The notes under the pieces were generated by a model that saw only the letters and a list, made by a program, of their open reading frames with translations, searched no databases and was not told where the DNA came from. Below, one piece after another: positions 17,666-25,857 of a stretch of 64,000 nt of DNA. Each line of letters starts with the position of its first letter. Position 1 is the stretch's first letter. Both the position numbers and the translations under genes were made by a program. The DNA comes from Adlercreutzia mucosicola DSM 19490. GTDB lineage: Bacteria > Actinomycetota > Coriobacteriia > Coriobacteriales > Eggerthellaceae. Location of the stretch: positions 258,813 through 322,812 of the forward strand of contig NZ_AUGK01000003.1 of NCBI RefSeq assembly GCF_000422625.1. Reading direction: 5' to 3'.

Positions 17666-19330
17666 TTGAAGAAAGCCCTGCTGCTCATATTGGGCATCGT
17701 GGCCGTGTGCTTTCTCATTGGCAACGCCGACTATCTGGCAACGTTTGTTGATACGCTGCAAACCGGCGCCTTCATTCCCCTGGTGCTGGCTGTGATCCTC
17801 ATGCTGGCGCGCCACTTCGTGCAGGCCGCCTCCTATGACGCGGCCTTCGACGCTGTGGGGCACGCCACGGGCTTCTGGCACAACGTGGTGCTCATTTTCT
17901 CGCTGGTGTTCATCAACACCTTCTGCTTGTTCTCGGGGGCCACCGGCGTGGCCTTCATCATCGACGACGCCCATCGGGAAGGCTGCGACGCCGGCCAGTC
18001 CACAGGGGGCGCCATCCTCTCCCAGATCGGTTATTTCGCCGCCATCTTCGTGATCTCGGCCATCGGGTTCATTACCATGCTGGTGGCCGGCGAGGTGAAC
18101 TTCCTGTTCGTCACCGGCGCGCTCTGCCTGGCGGCGACGCTCATCGCGCTTTCCAGCCTGTTCTTCATCGGGCATTTGAGGCCGCGGCTGCTCTACCGCT
18201 TTTTCCTGGGGCTGCAGAATCTGCTGAACCGCATCGTGGGCGTGTTCAAGAAGTCCATGGGCGCCGGCTGGGGCCGCAAGACGGCCCATTCCTTCGAGAA
18301 CACGGCGAACATCCTGGCCCGTAATCCCCGCGGTACCTTCATCACCGTGGCCTATGCGTCGTTCTCGGCCATCCTGAATATGGCTACCCTCGTGGCCATC
18401 GGCTTCGCCTTCGGCTTCGAGGAGGCGGCGCCTTTGGTGGCGGCCTTCGCCGTGGCGGCCATCTCGGTGATCTTGAGCCCCACGCCCCAGGGCATCGGCG
18501 TGGTGGAGGCGGCCATCGCCGCGATTCTCACGGCCTACGGGTGCTCGCTGGCCACGGCTACGGCCATCGCGCTGGTGTATCGCGGCATCATGTTCTGGAT
18601 CCCCTTCTGCATCGGTGCGGTGCTGCTGTCCCAGTCGGGCTTCTTCGCCAGCAAGAAGACGGCCACCGAGGAGCAGAAGCATAAGGACATCGGCTGGATT
18701 TCCGGCACGCTCGTGGCCGTTATCGGCCTGGTGAACATCGGTCTGGCCTTCATCCCCAGCTCTTTCGCGCCCTACACGATGCTCACCTCGTGGATCGACA
18801 TGTCCACGGTGTTCGTGGGCGGCCCGCTTATCATCGCCTCGATGCTGATGCTCGTGCTGGCCGCTGGGCTCATTTTGCGGTTCCGCACGGCTTGGGCCTT
18901 CACCATCTGCCTGCTCGTGCTGGTGGCGGGGGTGGAGTTTCTGTTCCAGGGCACCATCCATATCGGCATCGCGGGCATCCTGCTGGCTGTCTGGCTGTTC
19001 TTCAAGCGCCCTGCCTTCGATCGGCCCTTCTCGCTGGGCTCGCTGCAACCCTACACTGACGATGCCTTGGGCCATGCCCGCACGCGCATCGGCGCGGCGC
19101 GGGCGCGGGCTCAAAAGCGTCCCGCCGCCCGGGGTGGCACGGCTCAAGATTTAGGGACAACAACAGGTTGGGAACAGCAGGCCGAAGAAGGGCAAATGGT
19201 GAGCGGGAAGGCCCACGAAGAGGGTATGCTGCAACCGAGCAAAAACGGGGCCGGGGACGACGCGCCGTGTGCAGCGGGCCCGGCTGGAATCGTACTGCCG
19301 GCGAGTCGCCCCGAGGGGCGCGAGGGCTAA
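17666..19330 (+). CDS. Flippase-like (LPG-synthase transmembrane/UPF0104) membrane protein
   Basis: The 554-residue polytopic membrane protein is of the lysylphosphatidylglycerol-synthase transmembrane family (UPF0104, flippase-like). The recognisable segment is SPTPQGIGVVEAAIAAIL, followed by a YRGIMFWIPFCIG helix. The last 100 residues are a hydrophilic Arg/Ala/Gly-rich tail. It lacks the GNAT-like aminoacyl-transferase domain of full MprF proteins. The start is a TTG at 17666, 6 bases after GAGGAAAGGA. A paralogue follows 42 bases downstream. A role in lipid or polyisoprenoid-linked substrate transport is only a family-level guess. Confidence 0.8.
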   Translation: MKKALLLILGIVAVCFLIGNADYLATFVDTLQTGAFIPLVLAVILMLARHFVQAASYDAAFDAVGHATGFWHNVVLIFSLVFINTFCLFSGATGVAFIIDDAHREGCDAGQSTGGAILSQIGYFAAIFVISAIGFITMLVAGEVNFLFVTGALCLAATLIALSSLFFIGHLRPRLLYRFFLGLQNLLNRIVGVFKKSMGAGWGRKTAHSFENTANILARNPRGTFITVAYASFSAILNMATLVAIGFAFGFEEAAPLVAAFAVAAISVILSPTPQGIGVVEAAIAAILTAYGCSLATATAIALVYRGIMFWIPFCIGAVLLSQSGFFASKKTATEEQKHKDIGWISGTLVAVIGLVNIGLAFIPSSFAPYTMLTSWIDMSTVFVGGPLIIASMLMLVLAAGLILRFRTAWAFTICLLVLVAGVEFLFQGTIHIGIAGILLAVWLFFKRPAFDRPFSLGSLQPYTDDALGHARTRIGAARARAQKRPAARGGTAQDLGTTTGWEQQAEEGQMVSGKAHEEGMLQPSKNGAGDDAPCAAGPAGIVLPASRPEGREG

Positions 19331-19372
19331 GAGCCCGTCGCCTCGACGGGTCCGGGACATGGGAGGTGACCC

Positions 19373-20569
19373 GTGCGCGGCAACTTACAGAAGATCATGA
19401 TCGGCGTGATCGCCGTTATTGTGCTGGCCTTCATCTTCTTCTCGGGCGATTCGCTCGTGAAGTTGGTGGAGACCATCAAGCAGGGCGCGCCCTTGTTCAT
19501 CGGCGCGGCCATTGCGGCTCAAATAGGGAAGTACCTTGCCCAGGGGCGTGGCTTTCAGGCCTGCTTCAACACCGTGAACGGGCATATCAGCTACCGCACG
19601 GGGCTGTCGCTTGTGTTCGGCACGTTCTTCATGAACACGGTGGCCCCCTCCATGAACCTGGCCGGCACCTCGCTCGTGATGACCACGGCCACCAAGAACG
19701 GCATGCAGGCGGGCCGCGGCGCCACGGCGGCGCTGCTGATGCAGCTGTCCATCGACACGGGGTTCGTGATTATCATGCTGGTCACCTTCGGCATCCTGTC
19801 GTTTACCGTGGGGCTGCAGCCGGGATGGCTGGCTGTGGGCGCGGTGGCCATCGTGCTGGTAGGCGGCCTGGTGCTGATGATCACCGTGGGCGGCTTGAAG
19901 CCCAATCTGGTGCTGAAGGTGCTGCATCCCTTTGTGCTCCTGGCCGATAAGGTGCTGGCGAAGTTCAAGAAAGATCCCATCGACGATGCCGTGACCCGCA
20001 CCATCCACAATTTCTCGAGCGCGGCGCACCTGATCACGAAGAACCCGAAGAAGACCGTGCAGTCGTTTCTGTGGACCACCCTGTCCAGCATCTGCGAGAT
20101 GGGCTGTTTCGTGCTGACGGGCTTCGCCTTCGGGGTGCATCACCCAGAAGCGTTGATCTGCGGGTATGTGGTGGCCACGCTGTTTGCTATGATTTCCTTT
20201 GTGCCCCAGGGCGTGGGCGTGGTGGAGGCGGCGGTGACCGTGGCCTTCGCGCTGTTCGGCATCGATTCGGCCACGGGTCTGGCCGTGGTCATGGTGTACC
20301 GCGGCATCGTGTTCTGGCTGCCGTTTCTGGTGGGTGCCTTCGTCATCCAGCGGATGCGCGCCTTTGTGCCCAGCGAGCAGGCGCTCAAGCGCGAGCCGGT
20401 GCCGCTGGGGACCGTGCGGGCCCGCAAGGACGCGGCAGGCGAGATGCCCGCGACTTCTGCGGCCGAGCCTGCGGAAGGGGCGCGGGGTTCGGTTGCCGAA
20501 CCTGCGGCGCTGGCAAAGGAGCCGGGCGCGGCCCCTGCGGCGGCGCATAACGATCATCTGAAGAAGTAG
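19373..20569 (+). CDS. Flippase-like (UPF0104) membrane protein, paralogue of upstream gene
   Basis: The 398-residue protein has about eight membrane helices and the same family core: FVPQGVGVVEAAVTVAFALF and YRGIVFWLPFLVGAFV align with the gene before it. The N-terminal half has FFMNTVAPSMNLAGTS, a family-typical loop. The C-terminal 60 residues are a soluble Ala/Glu/Pro-rich tail. The GTG start at 19373 follows GGGAGGTG. The tandem paralogues probably arose by duplication and may form one complex. A short hairpin (CCCGTC/GACGGG) lies between them without a T-tract. Confidence 0.8.
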   Translation: MRGNLQKIMIGVIAVIVLAFIFFSGDSLVKLVETIKQGAPLFIGAAIAAQIGKYLAQGRGFQACFNTVNGHISYRTGLSLVFGTFFMNTVAPSMNLAGTSLVMTTATKNGMQAGRGATAALLMQLSIDTGFVIIMLVTFGILSFTVGLQPGWLAVGAVAIVLVGGLVLMITVGGLKPNLVLKVLHPFVLLADKVLAKFKKDPIDDAVTRTIHNFSSAAHLITKNPKKTVQSFLWTTLSSICEMGCFVLTGFAFGVHHPEALICGYVVATLFAMISFVPQGVGVVEAAVTVAFALFGIDSATGLAVVMVYRGIVFWLPFLVGAFVIQRMRAFVPSEQALKREPVPLGTVRARKDAAGEMPATSAAEPAEGARGSVAEPAALAKEPGAAPAAAHNDHLKK

Positions 20570-20606
20570 CGGGTGCGCCTCGGCGCCTCGCGGGAAGGGA
20601 GATGCC

Positions 20607-21101
20607 ATGGCGGATACCCAATCGATGGCAGCTGAAATTGCAGAGAAGCGGGAGAGCGTGGGCCTGAACCACACGCTGGGCGTGCAGTTCACGAAGGTCA
20701 CTCCCGAGCATCTGGAAGCGATCATGCCCATCACTCCCGCCGTGCACCAGCCCTTCGGCTTCCTCCATGGCGGTGCGACCATCGCGCTTCTGGAATCGGT
20801 GGCTTCGGCCGGCGGGGAAGTGGCCTGCGACGTGGAAACCGAGCAGCCCTTCGGCGTGGAGGTGAACATCCGCCACAAGAAGAGCGGCAAGGCGGGGAAC
20901 CTGCGCGGGGTGGCTGCCCTGGCCGAGCGCGTGCCGTCCTCGCGGGTCGGCTACAAGCTGATCTGGGACGTGGCGGCCTACGACGACGAGGGCGATGTGA
21001 TCAGCGACGGTACCATCGTCGTGAAGGTGGTGCCGAAAACCTACCTGGCTCAGAAGGCCGCCGAGCGCGAGGCCGCCCGCGCTGGTGCCGCGGCGTTTTA
21101 G
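20607..21101 (+). CDS. PaaI-family hotdog thioesterase
   Basis: The 164-residue protein has a single hotdog domain. HQPFGFLHGGATIALLESVAS contains the HGG motif and the acidic catalytic residue on the central helix, followed by GVEVNIRHKKSGKAG. PaaI/YbgC-like enzymes hydrolyse acyl- or aryl-CoA thioesters; the substrate is unknown. It starts 37 bases after the flippase-like gene with GGGAAGGGAG before the ATG and may be cotranscribed. It is the last host gene before tRNA-Pro. Confidence 0.88.
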   Translation: MADTQSMAAEIAEKRESVGLNHTLGVQFTKVTPEHLEAIMPITPAVHQPFGFLHGGATIALLESVASAGGEVACDVETEQPFGVEVNIRHKKSGKAGNLRGVAALAERVPSSRVGYKLIWDVAAYDDEGDVISDGTIVVKVVPKTYLAQKAAEREAARAGAAAF

Positions 21102-21139
21102 GTCCCTCGCTCCTCTTGAGCAACCGCGCAAGTTTCCGC

Positions 21140-21167
21140 TTGCGCTGGGCGATAACTGTGGTATCAT
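21140..21167 (+). promoter_or_regulatory. Promoter of tRNA-Pro
   Basis: TTGCGC (21140-21145) and TATCAT (21162-21167) with 16-base spacing lie 29 bases before the tRNA. Confidence 0.65.
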
Positions 21168-21196
21168 ATCGTTCGCTGTTCGCGAGAAGAGCATTT

Positions 21197-21273
21197 CGGG
21201 TTGTGGCTCAGTTTGGTAGAGCGCTGCGTTCGGGACGCAGAGGCCGCAGGTTCAAATCCTGTCAACCCGACCA
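21197..21273 (+). tRNA. tRNA-Pro (anticodon CGG)
   Basis: The 77-base cloverleaf has acceptor CGGGTTG/CAACCCG, a D-arm GCTC...GAGC, and anticodon stem CTGCG/CGCAG with loop TTCGGGA, so the anticodon is CGG. The T-loop is TTCAAAT and the CCA is encoded at 21271-21273. It is the insertion site of the prophage; the integrase gene runs into its 3' end on the opposite strand. Confidence 0.97.
21262..21273. other. Left prophage attachment site (attL) within the tRNA-Pro 3' end
   Basis: The tRNA stays intact while phage genes start immediately beside it. The last three codons and stop of the integrase lie on the opposite strand of these 12 bases. The exact core cannot be defined because attR is outside the window. 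Confidence 0.6.
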
Positions 21274-22755
21274 GAAATTGAGTTTGCGAACCCTGTCTGA
21301 ACTGGGAAGTTCGGCAGGGTTCGCGTTTTCTATAGCCTTGATTTCCTCGAAGTCATACCTATCGCCGTCATCCCCGCTGACCTTGAACACGACAATGATG
21401 GTCTCCTTGTTCGCGTATACCGCCTTTACGAAGGTGGAAATGAGAAGGTTCTCCTTGGCGGGGTCTTTCTCGGCTCTGTCCACGATTTCTCTCACGAACG
21501 AGCGGATAGAATCCTCGTCCCTCAGCTTCTCCACTTTGAAGTCCTCGAAGGCAACGAGACCTTCAAGCTCCTCGATACGATCTTCCAAAGCCGTCAGAGC
21601 GTCCCTGACAGCCGATGCTGGTATGCCCTCCTCCAAGGACTTAATCAAGTTGTTCTTACGCGAGAGACAGTCTGACAGCTCCTCACGGTACATATCCGTC
21701 ATGCTCTGCTGCTCCCTTGCGTATTCGACGACGCTCGCGACCATATCGTCGATGGTCTGCTCGTCGTGAAGCAGCTTCGACAGCTCTTCGAGAACCGCGT
21801 CCTCCACGTTGTCAGCGTTCACGCGCAGCTTGCACCCGTCCTTGTTCACGCAGCCGTAGTAGCTGTACTTTTTGCCGGTGTGGGACGTTCCGCTCGTGCC
21901 GCACATGGGCTTGCCGCACTCTAGGCAGAACATCCTGTCGGTGAGCAGGAAGTCGTTCACTACGTTCTTGCGCTTGGATTCCTTGCGCAACCTCATCTGC
22001 TCCTGCACGGCCATGAAAAGCCCCCTGTCCACGATTGCTGGCATGCCGCCTTCCACGCGGACGCCAGCGTAGTCGTACACGCCTATATATGCTTCGTTCG
22101 TCAGCATGTTAAGCACGGCCTTCGGCGACCAAGAATTTCCTCGTTTGGTGAGGAATCCCAGATCGGCCATCCACTCGGAAATCTGGTTCGACGACCGCCC
22201 GGAGAAGTAAAGCTCGAACGCCCTTCGCACGATCGGTGCCTGAACCTCGTCCTCTACGAAGTGATCGGAAGCGTCCACGGCGAATCCGAATATGCGCCTT
22301 CCGCTCGCCTTGCAATTTTCGGCGTTCTTCCTGATGCCGTCGCGAACTACCACGGACAAGTTACGTGAATAGTACTCGGCGAAAAGCTCGCCCATTCCCT
22401 CTTGCAGAAGGCCGTCGGGCGTATCTCGCTGCTCGCCCTCGCGCACCGAGACGATCCTCACGCCTGCGTCGCGAAGCTCGCGCTTGTAGCGGCGGGAAAT
22501 CTCGACGTTTCTGGCGAAGCGGTCTAGCTTGTAGATGACGAGAACGTCGTAGGCACCGGCCTTGCCGTCCTCGATGCAGCGCTTGAAGGACGGGCGCTTG
22601 TCGTTGGTGCCCGTCTTGGCGTAGTCAGTGTAAATCTCACCGAGAGTCCACCCCTCGCGCTCGATCAGCGCTTCACAATGCTCGACTTGAATCTCGATGG
22701 ACTCGTCGCGCTGGCGGTCGCTTGAGAAACGGGCGTATATGGCGGCTATCGTCAC
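21262..22755 (-). CDS. int: Large serine recombinase (prophage integrase)
   Basis: The 497-residue protein has an N-terminal resolvase catalytic domain (IYARFSSDRQ, catalytic Ser at about 11; DVLVIYKLDRFARN), a recombinase domain, a zinc ribbon (MFCLECGKPMCG then YYGCVNKDGCKLRV), and a coiled-coil C-terminus. It performs site-specific integration and excision. The GTG start overlaps by 4 bases the repressor gene upstream, so the two are coupled. Its final codons and stop lie inside tRNA-Pro, meaning attL cuts through the end of the gene. tRNA sites are more usual for tyrosine integrases. Confidence 0.95.
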   Translation of the reverse strand: MTIAAIYARFSSDRQRDESIEIQVEHCEALIEREGWTLGEIYTDYAKTGTNDKRPSFKRCIEDGKAGAYDVLVIYKLDRFARNVEISRRYKRELRDAGVRIVSVREGEQRDTPDGLLQEGMGELFAEYYSRNLSVVVRDGIRKNAENCKASGRRIFGFAVDASDHFVEDEVQAPIVRRAFELYFSGRSSNQISEWMADLGFLTKRGNSWSPKAVLNMLTNEAYIGVYDYAGVRVEGGMPAIVDRGLFMAVQEQMRLRKESKRKNVVNDFLLTDRMFCLECGKPMCGTSGTSHTGKKYSYYGCVNKDGCKLRVNADNVEDAVLEELSKLLHDEQTIDDMVASVVEYAREQQSMTDMYREELSDCLSRKNNLIKSLEEGIPASAVRDALTALEDRIEELEGLVAFEDFKVEKLRDEDSIRSFVREIVDRAEKDPAKENLLISTFVKAVYANKETIIVVFKVSGDDGDRYDFEEIKAIENANPAELPSSDRVRKLNFWSG

Positions 22756-23132
22756 GCCAGCTCCTCTTCCTCGAAGTCGTAGACGAGCATCATCAGCTTA
22801 GCCCGCTGCTTCTTCGAGCATTCTCCATAGATGCGCAGAAGTTCCTCCTCGTTCTCGTCGAGATCGAGGGCTTCGTCGTCTTGGGCTTGGTAAAGCGCGT
22901 TGATAGCGGATTCCTCGCTCGTGCCGAACCTCATGCCGCTGTCGTCGGCGAAAAAGTCGGCCACGGAGCAGTGGAGGTGCTGTGCCAGTGCTTTCAGCTC
23001 ATCTTCTTTTGGAATCGTCCCGTTCTTCTTCCATGCGGAAGGAGTGCTTTTGCTTACACCGATAGCCAGCCCCGCAGCGCTTGGACTCACCCCGGCTGAT
23101 TTGCAGATTCTCTCGAAGTTCTCGTAGAACAT
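22752..23132 (-). CDS. XRE-family phage repressor
   Basis: The 126-residue protein begins MFYENFERICKSAGVSPSAAG, with a Cro/CI helix-turn-helix in the first 65 residues (SKSTPSAWKKNGTIPKEDELKALA). A very acidic C-terminal half ends FEEEELA. The start is taken at 23132 because TTTGGAGA then has normal spacing; an ATG four codons earlier sits on top of that site. It is cotranscribed with the integrase from a leftward promoter (23290-23318). It probably maintains lysogeny by binding TTAC-N3-GTAA operators in the adjoining region. Confidence 0.85.
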   Translation of the reverse strand: MFYENFERICKSAGVSPSAAGLAIGVSKSTPSAWKKNGTIPKEDELKALAQHLHCSVADFFADDSGMRFGTSEESAINALYQAQDDEALDLDENEEELLRIYGECSKKQRAKLMMLVYDFEEEELA

Positions 23133-23163
23133 ACCATTCTCCAAAGTTTCTTTGGAAACTCCC

Positions 23164-23192
23164 TTGACATTACTAAGTTACTACGTAATAAT
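23164..23192 (+). promoter_or_regulatory. Putative rightward phage promoter with operators in the spacer
   Basis: TTGACA at 23164-23169 is 17 bases before AATAAT at 23187-23192. TTACTAAGTTA (23170-23180) and TTACTACGTAA (23178-23188) fill the spacer, so repressor binding would block it. Confidence 0.45.
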
Positions 23193-23289
23193 CCAATACT
23201 AGTTCGACCACAACTCAATAAGCACAAAGTAATAAACCTCACAACACCCGAGGTCTAGCCCTTAATTGCCTTATTGAGTTGTAGACCGA

Positions 23290-23318
23290 ATCTTACCGAA
23301 TTATTACGTAACCGTCAA
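23290..23318 (-). promoter_or_regulatory. Putative leftward promoter of the repressor-integrase pair
   Basis: On the minus strand TTGACG (23318-23313) and TAAGAT (23295-23290) are 17 bases apart. A TTACGTAA palindrome (23304-23311) lies in the spacer and a larger operator lies just upstream. Confidence 0.5.
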
Positions 23319-23321
23319 CAC

Positions 23322-23336
23322 AGTTACTAAGTAACT
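23322..23336. promoter_or_regulatory. Perfect palindromic operator AGTTACTAAGTAACT
   Basis: This 15-bp palindrome has 7-bp arms. Related sites are TTACTACGTAA at 23178 and TTACGTAA at 23304. A separate 13-bp inverted repeat (ACAACTCAATAAG) lies at 23210-23222 and 23270-23282. The remaining bases of the 346-base gap are AT-rich and show no gene. Confidence 0.6.
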
Positions 23337-23478
23337 CGGTAAATCCGCACCTTGACAACTGAATGGTTCACACCGACGGAATGGAAACGGCTTAGCCGGA
23401 AACGACCGTGCCGAGATAGTCGTCAAAAGGTCGGTGAAAGTTTTGGAAATCTTTGACCTTTATTAGGAGGTGAAGTTC

Positions 23479-23721
23479 ATGAGCGACGACATCCGCAATG
23501 AGGTTCGGCGGTTGCTCAAAGAGGTGACGTTCTCGCAGGCAGAAGTGGTCGAGAAGATCAAGAGCCAGTACGGCTACAAGACGAACTGCTCCGAGTTCTC
23601 CTCAGCTATGAGCGGGCTTAACACGCCTAAAGCGCGAAAGCTGCTCACTGCGGCGTTGACGATCCTCACCGAGGAAAAGATGCGGCAGAAGGCTCTGCTA
23701 GATGCCGCCAAGTCCGTTTAG
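23479..23721 (+). CDS. Small phage protein, possible DNA-binding regulator (80 aa)
   Basis: The 80-residue protein is charged and helical: IRNEVRRLLKEVTFSQAEVVEKI then NCSEFSSAMSGLNTPKARK. The first 55 residues have the length and pattern of a degenerate helix-turn-helix, suggesting an early regulator or excisionase, but no family is recognised. The ATG at 23479 follows TTAGGAGG at 8 bases; a GTG at 23470 overlaps that site and is rejected. First gene of the rightward early region. Confidence 0.75.
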   Translation: MSDDIRNEVRRLLKEVTFSQAEVVEKIKSQYGYKTNCSEFSSAMSGLNTPKARKLLTAALTILTEEKMRQKALLDAAKSV

Positions 23722-23733
23722 GAGGTGGAACGC

Positions 23734-23934
23734 TTGGAAACGAGCGAACAGGAACAGGCGACGCACGTGAACCTTTTCGCCCAACTCAGCGAGTGGGAGA
23801 AGCGGGGCTTCGCGGCGATCGTCTACGGAATGATGAGAGGAGGGTTCACGTGCCAACAAGGCGAAAAAGAACGAGCGCCCCAGCCTGCCAGCGTAAGCGC
23901 TCGAACACAGGTGCTACCTGCAAGCCAATTCTAG
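23734..23934 (+). CDS. Small phage protein of unknown function (66 aa)
   Basis: The frame starts at TTG 23734, 6 bases after GGAGGTGG, and follows the previous gene directly. It contains LSEWEKRGFAAIVYGMM, then a Gln/Ala/Ser-rich tail. No family is recognised. Confidence 0.55.
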   Translation: METSEQEQATHVNLFAQLSEWEKRGFAAIVYGMMRGGFTCQQGEKERAPQPASVSARTQVLPASQF

Positions 23935-23968
23935 CATGCGCATCCCTCCGAATAGGGAGTGAGCGCCC

Positions 23969-25300
23969 ATGGTAGAGCTTTACGAGCATCAGAAGACGGC
24001 GCTCAGCCTGCTGCGGCTGAACAACGGGTTCGCCCTATTCATGGAGCAGGGCACGGGAAAGACATTCCCGATTCTTTTCAGGCTCGCCGAGCTTGCTCAT
24101 ACAGGCCGCATTTCCAAGGCTCTCATAGCGGCTCCGAAGGCCGTTTGCAGCTCTTGGGAAGACAAAATACGCCAGCTGTCGGTAGATCAGCGAGAAGCGC
24201 TCGAATCCATCGAGCTGGTCATCGCGTCCTACGACATCGTTTGGCGTCACAAGGACATCGCGGACTCGACGTACGACGCCGTGGTGTTCGACGAGAGCCA
24301 CTACATCAAGTCCCCTTCCGCCAAGCGCACGAAGGGATGCTTGAAGCTGGCTTCTAGGGCGACGTACCGATGGATTCTCACAGGCACCCCGACATCTAAC
24401 GGGCAGCTTTGCAACCTGTGGTCGCAGTTCGCGGCCATCACTCCTATCGTGCGCAAGGGTCGCGTCTACCCGGAGTGCTTTGACGGTGCCACTTACGCCG
24501 ACTGGCTAGATTCAGTCGCCTATCTCAACAAGTACCACAAGCCGTACAAGTACAAGAACGTGGCTTCCATCCAGAAGGTCATGGAGGAGGTCAGCTACCG
24601 CATCACCAAGGAGGAGTGCCTAGACCTCCCCGAGAAGATGCCGGATGAGATTCTTCATGTGAAGCTGAAAAGCGGCGTCATAGCCGACTACAGGCAGATG
24701 GTGAAAAGCTCGGCGATCTTGGAGCTTGACACGCTTGCGGGAAATCCGCTCACGCGGTCTCTGCGTCTTCGGCAGATCGCGTCCGGCTTCATCGAGACGG
24801 AGAACGACGAACACGTCGATTACCCGTGCGCGAAGCTGGAAGCCTTGAAGGAGTTCCTTGAGGACTTCGAGAAGAAGGTCGTCGTGTTCTGCGAGTTTCG
24901 CAACAGCATCGACGCAGTGTCCGCCGTCATGGACAAGTTGAAGATGAAACACGTGATCCTCGACGGCAGACAGCAGGACAAGTCCATCTGGCAGCGCTTC
25001 CAAAGCGACGAGGGAATCCAAGCCATCATCTGCCAATACCAGAGCGGCAGCGCGGGCATTGACTTGTACGCCGCCGACACCTGCATCTTCTTTGAGCCGA
25101 CGCTATCCAGCAATTTCAACGAGCAGGCCAAAGACCGCATCCACAGAGTAGGGCAGAAGAGGGCTTGCAGCTACGTCTACCTGATTACCGACCACACCAT
25201 CGAAGCCGCCATCTACGGAGCCTTATGCAACTACGAGGACTTCGGTGAAGCGCTGTTCACGCGCTACATCGGCGAGTACACGAAGGGAGCGAGGATATGA
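23969..25300 (+). CDS. Phage SNF2-family DNA helicase/ATPase
   Basis: The 443-residue protein has superfamily 2 motifs: MEQGTGKTF (motif I), LIAAPKAVCSSW (Ia), VVFDESHYIKS (II, DESH), LTGTPTSNG (III), ICQYQSGSAGIDLY (V) and QAKDRIHRVGQKR (VI). It is a short phage SNF2-like translocase found in early replication modules, where it remodels protein-DNA complexes. AGGGAGTGAG precedes the ATG. The next gene starts inside its stop codon (ATGA overlap). Confidence 0.93.
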   Translation: MVELYEHQKTALSLLRLNNGFALFMEQGTGKTFPILFRLAELAHTGRISKALIAAPKAVCSSWEDKIRQLSVDQREALESIELVIASYDIVWRHKDIADSTYDAVVFDESHYIKSPSAKRTKGCLKLASRATYRWILTGTPTSNGQLCNLWSQFAAITPIVRKGRVYPECFDGATYADWLDSVAYLNKYHKPYKYKNVASIQKVMEEVSYRITKEECLDLPEKMPDEILHVKLKSGVIADYRQMVKSSAILELDTLAGNPLTRSLRLRQIASGFIETENDEHVDYPCAKLEALKEFLEDFEKKVVVFCEFRNSIDAVSAVMDKLKMKHVILDGRQQDKSIWQRFQSDEGIQAIICQYQSGSAGIDLYAADTCIFFEPTLSSNFNEQAKDRIHRVGQKRACSYVYLITDHTIEAAIYGALCNYEDFGEALFTRYIGEYTKGARI

Positions 25301-25845
25301 GAAAACTCATGCTCCTACTCATTCCCCTGTCGATTCTCCTGCTGGCGCTCTGCCTATGCAGTGCCGCACCGGCGGAAGAGCGGTCAGACGAAGAAATCAT
25401 GCACGAAGCGATGCTCTTGCAGGTCTCGGATTTCCCAGCCCCGGAACCGGAGCCTGAACCGGAGTCTGCGCCTGAAATTGGGGACGACCCCGAGCCTGTT
25501 CAGGAAGAGGTCGCACCTAAGCCGATCGAGCAACCTTCTATAGAGGAGGTAACTGAGACGCCGCAGCAATCGTCCTACTCGGGAAGCAGCTTCAAGCGCG
25601 ATGGGGTCTGGTACTACGGGGGATTCAAGTACACGTGGTACTCCTCGAACGTGCTGCACCACTACAGGACGAACGAGTGGACTCCTGATTCTCAGGGCGT
25701 CTACCGAGACAGTGACGGCTACGCGGTCGTTGCATCTGAGGACTACCCATTCGGATCAGTTATCAGCGACACGCCATTCGGAGCCGCCAAGGTCTATGAC
25801 TGCGGCTGTCCCTCCGGCGTGATCGACGTTTACGTGAACTTCTAG
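25297..25845 (+). CDS. Secreted phage-encoded protein with 3D/RlpA-like C-terminus
   Basis: The 182-residue protein has a signal peptide (MRKLMLLLIPLSILLLALCL, cleavage near AAPA). A Pro/Glu-rich spacer contains PEPEPEPE. A C-terminal domain runs WYSSNVLHHYRTNEWTPD, YAVVASEDYPFGS and GCPSGVIDVYV. The last segments resemble the 3D/RlpA-like double-psi barrel with its conserved Asp residues, used in cell-wall-acting proteins. As an exported product in the early region it may alter the lysogen surface (inference). Confidence 0.7.
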   Translation: MRKLMLLLIPLSILLLALCLCSAAPAEERSDEEIMHEAMLLQVSDFPAPEPEPEPESAPEIGDDPEPVQEEVAPKPIEQPSIEEVTETPQQSSYSGSSFKRDGVWYYGGFKYTWYSSNVLHHYRTNEWTPDSQGVYRDSDGYAVVASEDYPFGSVISDTPFGAAKVYDCGCPSGVIDVYVNF

Positions 25846-25857
25846 GAGGTGAAAACA

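Noticed and set aside
23352..23357. TTGACA as a second rightward early promoter
   Set aside because: No acceptable -10 box lies 16-18 bases downstream, so it is not listed as a promoter.
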